Part shown: positions 54,577 through 63,659 of the stretch, one piece after another
Layout of the letters: each line of letters opens with the position of its first letter
Numbering within the stretch: position 1 is the first letter of the stretch
From: Opitutia bacterium
GTDB lineage: Bacteria > Verrucomicrobiota > Verrucomicrobiia > Opitutales > Coraliomargaritaceae
Assembly (NCBI GenBank): GCA_029248665.1
Contig: JAQWIW010000002.1
Location: 1-64,000, forward strand
Length of the DNA: 64,000 nucleotides
Direction: 5' to 3'
Notes under the pieces: generated by a model
Told to the model about the DNA's origin: nothing
What the model saw: the letters and a program-made list of their open reading frames with translations, nothing else
The model's database searches: none
Program-made: the position numbers and the translations under genes

Positions 54577-55590
54577 ATGCATTTACCATCCATACTTGCC
54601 GAACGCAGATTGCTTCCTGACTTTTTGATTCGTTGGGGTATAAGAAACCAACTAAAGCAACATTCCCTGCTTCTATCCCAAAATCCTAAGCCGGATGAAT
54701 CATGGATAGAACAATTAAGCAAAGGTCCGATCGCTGAATGCACGGAAACTTCTAAAGAACAGCACTATGAAATACCCACCGACTATTTTAAAACGGTCTT
54801 AGGGAAACATTTAAAATATAGTTCATGTTATTGGGATGAATCGACGACCACTTTGAAAATGGCAGAAGTCAATATGCTTAGCCTATCATGTGAACATGCA
54901 CACTTAGAAAATGGACAAAACATCCTTGAGCTAGGTTGTGGCTGGGGGTCTTTCAGTCTTTGGATGGCTGAGCATTATCCAGAAAGTACCATAACGGCAA
55001 TGAGCCATTCGAAGACACAGAAGGCTTATATTGATTCGGAAATCGAACGTCGTGGATTAAGTAATTTAAAGGTGATCACTTCGGATATAAATAATTTTGA
55101 TACAAGTGAGCGTTTTGATCGTATTGTATCGATAGAAATGTTTGAACACCTTCGCAATCACAGCCTGCTCTTTGAAGGGTTAAACACTTGGCTGAAGGAT
55201 GACGGGCTAATTTTCATTCACATCTTTGCACATCACAAAGAAAGCTATTTGTTTGAAGTTGAGCACGATCGAGATTGGATGGCCGAATATTTTTTTACTG
55301 GAGGCATGATGCCCTCGATTAACCTATTACCAAAAACAGCCAAGGGATTTAAAGAACTGAATCGCTGGGAAATTAATGGCACGCATTATAGCAAAACCTT
55401 AGAGGCTTGGCTATCTAAGCAAGATGAAAATGAAAGTATCATCATGAACTATTTTATGGATACTTATGGGAAGGATGCCAAATTGTGGATTCAACGTTGG
55501 AGAATTTTTTATTTAGCCTGTTCCGAACTCTTTGCTTACAACAAAGGTAAAGAGTGGCCAGTCATGCACTATTTATTTGCTAAAAAATGA
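54577..55590 (+). CDS. Cyclopropane-fatty-acid-synthase-like methyltransferase
   Basis: A 337-residue SAM-dependent methyltransferase of the CFA synthase family, adding a methyl group to the double bond of a phospholipid acyl chain. It contains YSSCYWDESTTTLKMAEVNM near residue 88, the SAM-binding LELGCGWGSFSLWMAEHYPES near 118, TAMSHSKTQKAYI near 142, and IVSIEMFEHLRNH near 187. Many homologues of this short form lack cyclopropane formation and make methylated chains. The ATGA junction overlaps the next gene by 4 bases. The cluster (methyltransferase, FAD oxidoreductase, DUF1365) resembles those linked to furan or branched fatty acids. Confidence 0.85.
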   Translation: MHLPSILAERRLLPDFLIRWGIRNQLKQHSLLLSQNPKPDESWIEQLSKGPIAECTETSKEQHYEIPTDYFKTVLGKHLKYSSCYWDESTTTLKMAEVNMLSLSCEHAHLENGQNILELGCGWGSFSLWMAEHYPESTITAMSHSKTQKAYIDSEIERRGLSNLKVITSDINNFDTSERFDRIVSIEMFEHLRNHSLLFEGLNTWLKDDGLIFIHIFAHHKESYLFEVEHDRDWMAEYFFTGGMMPSINLLPKTAKGFKELNRWEINGTHYSKTLEAWLSKQDENESIIMNYFMDTYGKDAKLWIQRWRIFYLACSELFAYNKGKEWPVMHYLFAKK

Positions 55591-56870
55591 ATAAAAAACG
55601 CTTAAAAATTGCCGTAGTTGGGAGTGGTGTCGCTGGTTTAACCGCAGCCTATCTTTTAAATAAAGTACATGATGTCACTTTGATCGAAAAAGAAGATCGC
55701 ATAGGTGGTCATACACGAACCTTAGCCATTCCTGAAGGTGCCGATGCTGGACTCGCAGTTGATACAGGATTCATTGTCATGAATCTCAGAAACTATCCAA
55801 ATTTCAGTCGTTTGTTAAAAGAACTTGGAGTTGAAATCCAAAAATCATGTATGACTTTTAGTTATCATGAAGCAGAAACAAACTATGGATATGCGGGTAC
55901 GAGTCTTAGAGGCATTTTGCCCGACCTGACTTATTTATTTAAACTGAGGCATTTCGCACTAGTCGGTGATTTAATACGTTTCGCTTTCATTGGTTATAAG
56001 GATTTAACTAGCGGCTATCTTAAAGGAAAGACATTGGGCGATTATTTAGATGAACGAAAATTCTGCCCTGAATTTCAAAACAGTTATCTCTTTCCTATGG
56101 GGGCGGCGATTTGGTCTTCGCCCATGCTTAAAATGAGAGATTTTCCCGCAGAGCCTTATCTTCACTTTTTAGAAAATCATGGTCTCTTAAGGCTGATCAA
56201 TCCACCGCAATGGTATACGGTGAAAGGTGGAAGCCATAGCTATATTAAAGCAATTGTAAAAACTTTAAAGCGAGAGCCTAAAACAGGTGCCGATATTCAG
56301 GAAATTGTACGGCCGGAAAATGCTCCAGCCGAAATCTACTATACCTCTGGAGAAAGTGAACAATATGATCATATCGTTATCGCGACCCATGCTGATACGG
56401 CTCTCAAACTCCTTGGAGACGCTGACAGTTCTGAAGCATCACGCTTATCACCGTGGGTATATCAGGATAATCAGGTGATCTTGCATACTGATATCAATTT
56501 CATGCCACCTAAGCAGTCTCTCTGGGCCTCTTGGAACTTTCTTCGTAAACCTAGTGAAACTAGCGAAAAGAAAGCCTCTCCTGTATGTGTCAGTTACTAT
56601 ATGAATCGCTTACAAGGATTAAAAACAAAAACACCCTATATTGTTACCTTAAACCCCCAGAAAGCAATTGATCCGAATAAGACCATTAATTCGACTATCC
56701 TAAGCCACCCTCTTTACTCCTTTGACGCATTAAATACTCAGAAAACACTGAGAGAAAAAAATGGATTGAGAAACACATGGTTTTGCGGTAGTTACTTTGG
56801 TTATGGATTTCATGAAGATGCCGTTCTGTCTTCTGTTCAATTAGCCAATGCCTTTGATGTTCAATTATGA
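55587..56870 (+). CDS. FAD-dependent amine-oxidase-like oxidoreductase
   Basis: A 427-residue flavoprotein. The N-terminus is a Rossmann FAD site, AVVGSGVAGLTAAYLLNKV, with IEKEDRIGGHTRTL and DTGFIVMNLRNYPNFSRLL, the pattern of NAD/FAD-binding oxidoreductases of the amine-oxidase type. A C-terminal NTWFCGSYFGYGFHEDAVLSS completes the FAD site. It overlaps the methyltransferase and DUF1365 genes by 4 bases on each side, so all three are translationally coupled. In comparable clusters this type of protein desaturates a methylated acyl chain (as in furan-fatty-acid synthesis); the reaction here is inferred. Confidence 0.82.
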   Translation: MNKKRLKIAVVGSGVAGLTAAYLLNKVHDVTLIEKEDRIGGHTRTLAIPEGADAGLAVDTGFIVMNLRNYPNFSRLLKELGVEIQKSCMTFSYHEAETNYGYAGTSLRGILPDLTYLFKLRHFALVGDLIRFAFIGYKDLTSGYLKGKTLGDYLDERKFCPEFQNSYLFPMGAAIWSSPMLKMRDFPAEPYLHFLENHGLLRLINPPQWYTVKGGSHSYIKAIVKTLKREPKTGADIQEIVRPENAPAEIYYTSGESEQYDHIVIATHADTALKLLGDADSSEASRLSPWVYQDNQVILHTDINFMPPKQSLWASWNFLRKPSETSEKKASPVCVSYYMNRLQGLKTKTPYIVTLNPQKAIDPNKTINSTILSHPLYSFDALNTQKTLREKNGLRNTWFCGSYFGYGFHEDAVLSSVQLANAFDVQL

Positions 56871-57667
56871 TAGATTCACATAAACTTTACCGAGGGACTG
56901 TTTCACATGAGCGACTCTTCCCGGTTCATAATAAGTTTAGCTACCCATTGACATTCTTCCATTTCAACCCGAATGAACTCAAATCTCTTTCTCAAAAACA
57001 CACTTTTTTTGGATACAATAAAAATTGCTTATTAGAAATTCGAGACCTGGATTATTTACGTGGTCAGTGCACCCCAATTCAAGACCAGTTACTTGAATTC
57101 TTAAAACCAGAAAAAGCAAACGAACGAACTTTAATATTCACATCACCTCGATATTTAGGGATGGCTTTCAATCCAGTGAATTTTTATTTTCGCATCAATG
57201 ACACTAATGAACTTTTACAAGCATTAGTCGAAGTGAATAATACTTTTGGTGATCGTCATTTATACCCTTTAAATAATTTAGAAAAAGATGCCAGCGGTAG
57301 CTACAAGGCATCGTCAAAGAAAGCTTTTCACGTATCTCCCTTTAATCCAATTGAAGGAGAATATCATTTCACTTTTAAGATCAATGAAGCGTCCATATTT
57401 ATGGGCATAGATCTCTATGAGAATGATCAATGCAAGATGAAAACCTATATGCAAGGTCAGGCACATGAATTAAACTCAAATAAATTAATACGTTATTGCC
57501 TGATGCACCCTTTGGATACCGCATTCAATGCAATGCCAAGAATCTTGTATCAGGCCACTGTTTTATATTTAAAGAAAAGACTGAATATCTTTGCACGGCC
57601 CAAGCCCATTTCAAAAGATACCTTGATTGATGATACGGCTCATAAGGACCCAAATTCAAAAATTTAA
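56867..57667 (+). CDS. DUF1365 protein
   Basis: A 266-residue DUF1365 member. It opens KLYRGTVSHERLFPVHNKFSYPLTFFHF, with TSPRYLGMAFNPVNFYFRIN near residue 88, VEVNNTFGDRHLY near 118, and FHVSPFNPIEGEYHFTF near 150, all family hallmarks. No transmembrane segment or signal peptide is evident. It is the last gene of the coupled methyltransferase-FAD oxidoreductase-DUF1365 operon. DUF1365 proteins accompany the fatty-acid methyltransferase in many bacteria and are suspected to act in the same oxidation of the acyl chain; the exact role here is unknown. Confidence 0.85.
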   Translation: MIDSHKLYRGTVSHERLFPVHNKFSYPLTFFHFNPNELKSLSQKHTFFGYNKNCLLEIRDLDYLRGQCTPIQDQLLEFLKPEKANERTLIFTSPRYLGMAFNPVNFYFRINDTNELLQALVEVNNTFGDRHLYPLNNLEKDASGSYKASSKKAFHVSPFNPIEGEYHFTFKINEASIFMGIDLYENDQCKMKTYMQGQAHELNSNKLIRYCLMHPLDTAFNAMPRILYQATVLYLKKRLNIFARPKPISKDTLIDDTAHKDPNSKI

Positions 57668-57700
57668 CCCACGGTTAAAACAGGGTTATACATGCCGCGC

Positions 57701-57717
57701 TAAGCCTTATAGGCTTA
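57701..57717. terminator. Hairpin between convergent DUF1365 and dehydratase genes
   Basis: TAAGCC (57701-57706) and GGCTTA (57712-57717) form a 6-bp stem with a 5-base loop in the 47-bp gap between the two stops. A short T run follows on the plus strand. It may act as a weak bidirectional terminator. Confidence 0.4.
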
Positions 57718-59580
57718 TTTAGATGGCGTGTATTCTTCGACCAAGCTTTTAATCATCTCTTTTATCTGTGAGGCTTTATGACTCCTGGCTGATTCAAGTA
57801 ATTGTGCCTCTATTGATTCTAAAGTAATCGGGCATTTGTTATTTGCGACAAATTTAAAAATCCGAGGATGCGTAGTCAGTGCGTGCACTTCATTAAAATG
57901 CTGCACTTCTTCGTATAATTTTTCGCCTGCTTTGAGCCCAGTAAATTCAATATCGATATCTATATTTTCTTTAAATCCACTTAATGCAATCATTTGGCGA
58001 GCAAGCTCGGCAATCTTAATAGGCTCACCCATATCTAAAACAAAAATCTCCCCACCGACCCCTTGAGTTGCAGATTCAAGAACTAAACCGATTGCCTCTG
58101 TGACTGTCATAAAATATCGGGTCACTTCTGGATCAGTAACGGTTAGTGGACCACCTTTTGCAATTTGTGCCCTAAAGATATTAATAACACTTCCTGATGA
58201 TCCCAAGACATTACCAAAGCGCACGGCCATAAACTTTGTTCGATTGGCCTCTCTAGCTTGAATCTTTTGCATGGCAATTTCTGTTAGACGCTTACTCACA
58301 CCCATAACGCTAGTCGGGTTGATTGCCTTATCCGTGGATATAAAAATAAATCGCTCTACCGATAATTCACTCGCCAATTCCATCAACTTTATCGAAGCAA
58401 AAAAATTGTTTCTCAAAGCTTCTTCTGGTTGATCTTCCATTAAGTTAACATGCTTATGGGCGGCAGCATGGAAAATAATTGTCGGCTTAAATTCACTCAC
58501 ATGATGCCGTAAATAGTTGCTTTGAGTGATGTCGAGGATACGAGTTTGAACTCGGCTCTTAAGTGAATGATTCTCTAATAGTGAGAAATTCAAATCAAAG
58601 ATAGCCAGTTCAGATTTATCAATACACAAGAGAGATTCTGGATCGTGCTCCAATATTTGCGCGACTAATTCTTTTCCGATACTACCACCTGCTCCGGTGA
58701 CTAACACTCTATGACCGACAAGCATTTTTCGAATATTCTCAAAATTCAAATCAACTGGGTCACGACCTAATAAATCTTCTAACTCTATGGGTCTTATTTG
58801 TGTGGCAGTTGCACGACCGCTCACCAAATCCGTCAAAGCGGGGACAATATCAACGTCTAAGCCTAGGCTTCGAGCCGTTTCTGCAACTCTTTGGATGCGT
58901 TTAGATGGGGCCGAAGGAAATGCAATGATCACTTTCTTAATTTGATAACGCAGTACAACTTTTTCTAAAGCATCTACAGTATCCACAACCGGAATTCCAT
59001 TAAGTAGTCGACCCACTTTCGCATCTGAATCATCGAGATAAACAATAGGCTTTATCCCTAACGTTCTCTGCTTGGATAATAAATCTGCACCAATAACGGC
59101 ACCCACTTCTCCCGCACCAATAATTGCAACATAGTCATATTCTTTTATCCCAGATAACCAGTTGATGAAATTCTCCCCACTATAAATTCGCAAAAATATT
59201 CGCATCCCTGAGATCATTACGAAGTATAGTAACAAATTAGTTATGACAACTGATCGAGGAGGTACACCATCACCATTATAAATATACCAGAGGAAAAGCA
59301 CGTATAATGAACTCAAGAGCAAACTAAAAAATAAGCGGAATAAATCCGGTAAGCGAAACTGGGAAAAAACTGCATCAAATTGACCAAAGGCAAAGAGAAA
59401 AGCGATCTGCGTTCCTATAAACCAAATGTAGGCAGAATTTCTTCCTTCAATAAAGTTATCGGGGATTTGGAAATCAAATCGCAAAAGATAGGCGATGGAT
59501 AAACTGAGAAAGGCTAAGACAACGTAAGCAACAAATATCGCAACAAATTTAAAATTCAGATAGGGTTTAAGGAGCTTCAT
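57715..59580 (-). CDS. Membrane-bound nucleotide-sugar 4,6-dehydratase (PglF/CapD type)
   Basis: A 621-residue protein. Four to five membrane segments occupy about residues 12-135. A CoA-binding-like Rossmann domain with YVAIIGAGEVGAVIG near 148 follows, then an SDR dehydratase domain with VLVTGAGGSIGKELVAQILEHDP near 290, FHAAAHKHVNLMEDQPEEA near 368, FISTDKAINPTSVMGVSKRLTEI near 406 and VRFGNVLGSSGSVI near 450. In the catalytic triad the Tyr of YxxxK is Met (VMGVSK), as in the WbpM/PglF/FlaA1 group. These make UDP-4-keto-6-deoxy-GlcNAc for surface glycans. It follows the DegT-type aminotransferase by 6 bp, making a two-enzyme sugar module. Confidence 0.92.
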   Translation of the reverse strand: MKLLKPYLNFKFVAIFVAYVVLAFLSLSIAYLLRFDFQIPDNFIEGRNSAYIWFIGTQIAFLFAFGQFDAVFSQFRLPDLFRLFFSLLLSSLYVLFLWYIYNGDGVPPRSVVITNLLLYFVMISGMRIFLRIYSGENFINWLSGIKEYDYVAIIGAGEVGAVIGADLLSKQRTLGIKPIVYLDDSDAKVGRLLNGIPVVDTVDALEKVVLRYQIKKVIIAFPSAPSKRIQRVAETARSLGLDVDIVPALTDLVSGRATATQIRPIELEDLLGRDPVDLNFENIRKMLVGHRVLVTGAGGSIGKELVAQILEHDPESLLCIDKSELAIFDLNFSLLENHSLKSRVQTRILDITQSNYLRHHVSEFKPTIIFHAAAHKHVNLMEDQPEEALRNNFFASIKLMELASELSVERFIFISTDKAINPTSVMGVSKRLTEIAMQKIQAREANRTKFMAVRFGNVLGSSGSVINIFRAQIAKGGPLTVTDPEVTRYFMTVTEAIGLVLESATQGVGGEIFVLDMGEPIKIAELARQMIALSGFKENIDIDIEFTGLKAGEKLYEEVQHFNEVHALTTHPRIFKFVANNKCPITLESIEAQLLESARSHKASQIKEMIKSLVEEYTPSK

Positions 59581-59586
59581 TGAAAT

Positions 59587-60711
59587 TTAAGACAGTGCGG
59601 AGGTTAGAATTGAAATTACTTTATCTCGCTCTTGATGGGTCAAGCTTGAACCACTGGGCAAACATAAACCATGATTAAAAAGATCTTCAGAAATTGCTCC
59701 ACCAAATTTTTGCTTAGCTTGAAATACCGTTTGTAAATGAAGCGGTTTCCAGGTAGGCCGAACTTCAATCGATGCTTGGTCACAGATATCGATCAAGTTA
59801 TCTCGAGTTACTTTTGTTTGTGAATCATCTACGATTAAACAGCTTAGCCAATAATTTGGCGATCCGTCATCAGAAATTGGCATAAATGAAATCCCAGGCA
59901 ATTTTCCAAGTGATTCAGCATAGGTCTGGAAATGTTCTTTTCGAACAGCAATTCTTCGATCGAGATCAGTGATTTGACTTCGTCCCAAGGCAGCCAAAAG
60001 ATTACTCAAACGATAATTATATCCAATGGCCTTATGTTCATAATGTAATACAGGCTCTCTCGCTTGCTGAGAAAAATAACGAGCTTTTTCAATCAAGGCT
60101 TGATCATTTCCCAAGAGCATTCCCCCACCAGAAGTGGTGATGATTTTATTTCCATTAAAAGAAAGAAAGGAAAGGTCTCCAAAGGATCCTGCGGGCTTGC
60201 CCTTATAAGATGCACCTAAAGATTCAGCGGCATCTTCAATCAAGGGAATTTGATGCGCCTTACACAGGGCGATAATCTCATCCATTTTTGCACATTGACC
60301 ATAGATTTGCACGACGATCACCGCTTTGGGTTTACTCCCTTCATCGGCTAATGTTTCAAGTGCTTTCTGAAGTAATCCGGGATCCATATTCCAGGTTTCG
60401 GTCTCACTATCCACAAAGACCGGCTCGGCCCCACAATAACTGATAGGAAAAGCGCAACCCGCAAAGGTTAAGCTTGGGCATATCACTTTGTCACCAGGCT
60501 TAATATCGAGGGCTAACAAAGCCAAATGTAATGCGGAAGTGCCTGAATTAACAGCACAGGCATAACTCCGATTGACCCGCTTTGCTACCTCAGCTTCAAA
60601 AGCATCGAGATCAGGTCCCACAGGGGCAACCCAGCCAGAATCAAATGCTGAATCTATAGCAGATCGATCTTGCTTACTAATATCCGGAGGCGATAAATAA
60701 ATACGGCTCAT
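59587..60711 (-). CDS. DegT/DnrJ/EryC1-family sugar aminotransferase
   Basis: A 374-residue PLP aminotransferase converting a keto sugar nucleotide to an amino sugar. Family motifs include YACAVNSGTSALHLALLAL near residue 52, VICPSLTFAGCAFPISYCGAEPVFVD near 80, LIEDAAESLGASYKGKPAGSFGDLSFLSFNGNKIITTSGGGML near 155-197 with the PLP Lys in NGNKI. It precedes the membrane dehydratase, so the pair could turn UDP-GlcNAc into a 4-amino-4,6-dideoxy sugar, as in bacillosamine synthesis (PglF-PglE); no acetyltransferase or glycosyltransferase is visible here. The sequence leads into the rplQ terminator on its upstream side. Confidence 0.92.
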   Translation of the reverse strand: MSRIYLSPPDISKQDRSAIDSAFDSGWVAPVGPDLDAFEAEVAKRVNRSYACAVNSGTSALHLALLALDIKPGDKVICPSLTFAGCAFPISYCGAEPVFVDSETETWNMDPGLLQKALETLADEGSKPKAVIVVQIYGQCAKMDEIIALCKAHQIPLIEDAAESLGASYKGKPAGSFGDLSFLSFNGNKIITTSGGGMLLGNDQALIEKARYFSQQAREPVLHYEHKAIGYNYRLSNLLAALGRSQITDLDRRIAVRKEHFQTYAESLGKLPGISFMPISDDGSPNYWLSCLIVDDSQTKVTRDNLIDICDQASIEVRPTWKPLHLQTVFQAKQKFGGAISEDLFNHGLCLPSGSSLTHQERDKVISILTSALS

Positions 60712-60756
60712 AAAATTATATCTCCATAGATTGATTTAAATTTTGGAAGAATCCAC

Positions 60757-60787
60757 AAAAAAAGCGCATTGTTTAAAACAATGCACT
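60757..60787 (-). terminator. Strong intrinsic terminator of the alpha ribosomal operon
   Basis: Leftward, GCATTGTT (60784-60777) and AACAATGC (60772-60765) make a perfect 8-bp stem, extended by A-T, G-C and G-T pairs, with a short loop, followed by seven T. It lies 32 bp after the rplQ stop and ends the rpsM-K-D-rpoA-rplQ transcript. Confidence 0.93.
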
Positions 60788-60818
60788 TTTGTCTAAAATT
60801 GTATAACTAAATCTGAGA

Positions 60819-61364
60819 TTAGTCTTTCTTTGCTTCAACCTCTGATTCAGATGTTTCGGAAGACTCTTCAACAACTTCAGCTTCTGGAGTTTCTTCAACG
60901 ACCTCTTCAGCTTCAGCTTTTGCTTTAGCCTTTGTTGTTGATTTAGCGGCTTTTTTCTTAGGACGTTTTGGATAACCTTCATCATTAGCATCGATTAATT
61001 CAATCAATCCCATTTCTGCGGCATCACCGACACGCTGACCTAACTTGTAAATACGAGTGTAACCGCCTGCACGTTCTGAAAATTCAGATACCTTATTATC
61101 AAATAAGTCTGCAACTGCTTTTTTATCTCTGACTCGAGCGATTGCCAAACGACGGAAGTGCAATTTTCTTGCAGCATCATTCGCTTGATCCGCTTTTTTA
61201 GCGAGCGTGATAACCTTTTCAATAAAAGGGCGTAATGCTTTAGCTTTGGCTAAAGTTGTCTTAATTCGTCCGTGTGTAATCAGTGCAACGGAAAGGTTGC
61301 CTAGCATTGCAGAACGATGAGAACTAGAAACGCCTAAAATATGTCTTCTTTTGCTGTGACGCAT
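60819..61364 (-). CDS. rplQ: 50S ribosomal protein L17 with long acidic tail
   Basis: A 181-residue L17. The conserved body (about residues 1-128) reads MRHSKRRHILGVSSSHRSAMLGNLSVALITHGRIKTT with the usual basic character. A C-terminal extension of about 50 residues, first Lys/Ala (KRPKKKAAKSTTKAKA) and then Glu/Ser-rich (EEVVEETPEAEVVEESSET), is not in typical 120-130 residue L17. It is the last gene of the alpha operon, 24 bp after rpoA, and is followed by a strong terminator. Ribosomal-protein tails of this kind occur in Verrucomicrobia and relatives. Confidence 0.93.
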   Translation of the reverse strand: MRHSKRRHILGVSSSHRSAMLGNLSVALITHGRIKTTLAKAKALRPFIEKVITLAKKADQANDAARKLHFRRLAIARVRDKKAVADLFDNKVSEFSERAGGYTRIYKLGQRVGDAAEMGLIELIDANDEGYPKRPKKKAAKSTTKAKAKAEAEEVVEETPEAEVVEESSETSESEVEAKKD

Positions 61365-61387
61365 GATCGTTTAAATAATTATTAGGG

Positions 61388-62389
61388 TTATAGTTCTGTA
61401 GGATTATCGAGCAATCGCTCATCTATCTTCATTCCTAAAGACAAACCAAGTTGTTCTAATTTATCCTTAATTTCATTAAGAGATTTTTTACCAAAATTAC
61501 GATATTTAAGCATTTCTTGCTCAGATTTCATCGCTAATTCACCAACGGTTGTGATATTTGCGTTGTTCAAGCAGTTAGCTGCACGAACAGAAAGCTCAAT
61601 TTCATTAACACTCATATTAAGAAGCTTACGAAGACGATTTTGTTCTTCACTAATTTCCTTAGTTTCGTTTTCAAACTCTATCGCTTCATCAGATAATTGT
61701 TCAAATACTTCTAAGTGGTGTTTTAAAATTGCTGAACTTTGCTTGATCGCTTCATCTGGAGTAATTCTTCCATCTGTAGTCACTTCAAGGATGAGTTTGT
61801 CGTAGTCAAGCGACTGTCCTACACGTGTATTTTCTACTGAGTACTTCACTACTCTAACTGGACTGAATAGAGAATCGATTGGAATCACGCCGATTGGCTG
61901 ATCCTCTTTCTTATTCTCTTCACCAGGGCAATAACCACGGCCTACGCGAACTTCAAGCTCCGCAAAAAAGCGTTGTTTTTTGTTTAAGTTACAAATGACA
62001 TGCTCTGGATTGACAACTGAGATACCATTAACCAGCTGGATATCACCCGCTGTCACTGGACCATCTTTTTCTACGTCAATGATCAAATTGACTGTGTCTC
62101 TTCCTTCTGCGACGAAAAGAATCTTTTTAAGATTGAGGACGACATCAGTAACATCTTCCACAATACCTTCGATACTTTGGAATTCATGCTGAACGCCTTC
62201 GATTTTTACAGATGAGACAGCAGCACCTTCAATTGAACTGAGCAATACGCGGCGTAAGGCATTCCCTATGGTATGACCGTAACCAGATTCAAATGGCTCA
62301 GCTTGAAAGACAGAAAAAGTATCTGTAGATGTATCGTCTCCTTTGGATAGACGATTTGGTAATTCAAATTTCCCTAAACGTTTCGGCAT
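61388..62389 (-). CDS. rpoA: RNA polymerase alpha subunit
   Basis: A 333-residue alpha subunit. The N-terminal dimerisation domain shows FEPFESGYGHTIGNALRRVLLSSIEGAAVSSVKIEGV near residue 30, VVLNLKK, and INIDSLFSPVRVVKYSVENTRVGQ-type wording. The C-terminal domain, starting near 250 after a flexible linker, has ELSVRAANCLNNANITTVGELAMKSEQEMLKYRNFGKKSLNEIKDKL, the DNA- and activator-contacting region. Length is standard. The ATG at 62389 has a leader ending TTATT without a Shine-Dalgarno. Order is rpsD-rpoA-rplQ. Confidence 0.98.
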   Translation of the reverse strand: MPKRLGKFELPNRLSKGDDTSTDTFSVFQAEPFESGYGHTIGNALRRVLLSSIEGAAVSSVKIEGVQHEFQSIEGIVEDVTDVVLNLKKILFVAEGRDTVNLIIDVEKDGPVTAGDIQLVNGISVVNPEHVICNLNKKQRFFAELEVRVGRGYCPGEENKKEDQPIGVIPIDSLFSPVRVVKYSVENTRVGQSLDYDKLILEVTTDGRITPDEAIKQSSAILKHHLEVFEQLSDEAIEFENETKEISEEQNRLRKLLNMSVNEIELSVRAANCLNNANITTVGELAMKSEQEMLKYRNFGKKSLNEIKDKLEQLGLSLGMKIDERLLDNPTEL

Positions 62390-62446
62390 AATAATAAATT
62401 GTTAAAATAAATATGAGTTTAAAAATAAAAAAAAATAAAGATTCAA

Positions 62447-63055
62447 TTATCGACTGTAGTATTCAACGATTAATTGAACATTGATACTCTGTTCGGTTTC
62501 ATCAACAGAAGGTATGCGATTCACTGTAGCTTTTAAAGTATCAGAATTTAGATTCAACCACTCAGGTACTGTTCTCGCTTGGCTTCCTTCCATGCTTTTA
62601 GTCGCTAGTTGGCGAGATGAGGTACGCTCACGTACTTCGATTTCATCACCTTCTTTTACGCTAAAACTAGATATATCTGTTTTCTTTCCGTTGACCACAA
62701 TATGTCCGTGTCCAACAAATTGGCGAGCCGCTGCTCTTGATTTAGCCAACCCTAAACGATACACAGCATTATCGAGTCTGCATTCTAACATTTGTAAAAA
62801 GATTTCTCCAGTTACACCACGTTTGCTTTTAGCACGCTCGAAAGTCAAACGGAATTGTTTTTCCGTCATTCCATACATATAACGAAGTTTTTGTTTTTCA
62901 TTAAGACCAATCGCATAATCACTGAGTTTGCGACGTAATCTTGGTCCATGCTGTCCTGGCAAATGAGGCTTACGCTCAAAGGCTTTTGTAGGAGCAAAAA
63001 TCGCTTGGCTGAAGCGACGATTGATTCGAGTAGTTGGTCCAGTATATCGAGACAT
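62447..63055 (-). CDS. rpsD: 30S ribosomal protein S4
   Basis: A 202-residue primary 16S rRNA-binding protein. It opens [26 protein letters not shown] and continues [37 protein letters not shown], with the S4 RNA-binding domain ([39 protein letters not shown]) near residue 88-125, and ends [10 protein letters not shown]. There is no N-terminal zinc-binding Cys cluster, so it is the Cys-minus form. It lies between rpsK and rpoA in the alpha operon. Confidence 0.98.
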   Translation of the reverse strand: [202 protein letters not shown]

Positions 63056-63115
63056 AATATCTATTTTTTATTTAACTGCTAAAGAAGTATAAATGTATAA
63101 GTGGCAGAAATCACC

Positions 63116-63637
63116 TTATACACGACGACGTTTAGGTGGTCTACACCCATTGTGTGGAACTGGTGTAACGTCTTTAATTTCAGTTACGATAATTCCTAAA
63201 GATTGCAAAGCGCGAACCGCTGAATCACGACCCATTCCTGGACCGTTCAACTTAACAACGACTTCTTTCATTCCATGAGAAACGGCGACACGACCTGCGT
63301 CCTGTGTCACAACTTGAGCCGCATAGGCTGTTGATTTTCTTGAACCGCGGAAATTACACTTTCCGGCACTTGACCAAGAAATCACATTTCCTTTGGGGTC
63401 AGTGAATGTTACCTTAGTGTTATTAAATGTGGCTAGGACGTTTACGATACCAGAAGTAATGTTTTTACTACCCTTGGCCTTACGAATTTTAAGTCCTTCT
63501 AAATCACTTTTGAGTAGATCCTCTGCAGTCTCTGCCTTTTTAGGCTCTTCGCTAGCTTCCGCAGTCTTTGCTGTGTTCGCCTCAGCTTCTACTTTTGCAG
63601 TTTCTTCTACTTTCTTTTCAATTTCCTCTTCGCTCAT
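63116..63637 (-). CDS. rpsK: 30S ribosomal protein S11 with N-terminal extension
   Basis: A 173-residue S11. The conserved part begins near residue 57 at [53 protein letters not shown] and ends [26 protein letters not shown]. Typical S11 is about 130 residues; here the first 45 or so are an acidic Glu/Ala/Lys-rich helix ([18 protein letters not shown]...). The start is ATG 63637, followed directly by the extension. Similar acidic extensions occur on L17 (60.8-61.4 kb). It lies between rpsM and rpsD. Confidence 0.95.
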   Translation of the reverse strand: MSEEEIEKKVEETAKVEAEANTAKTAEASEEPKKAETAEDLLKSDLEGLKIRKAKGSKNITSGIVNVLATFNNTKVTFTDPKGNVISWSSAGKCNFRGSRKSTAYAAQVVTQDAGRVAVSHGMKEVVVKLNGPGMGRDSAVRALQSLGIIVTEIKDVTPVPHNGCRPPKRRRV

Positions 63638-63659
63638 AATACTTTAAATTTTTGATAGA

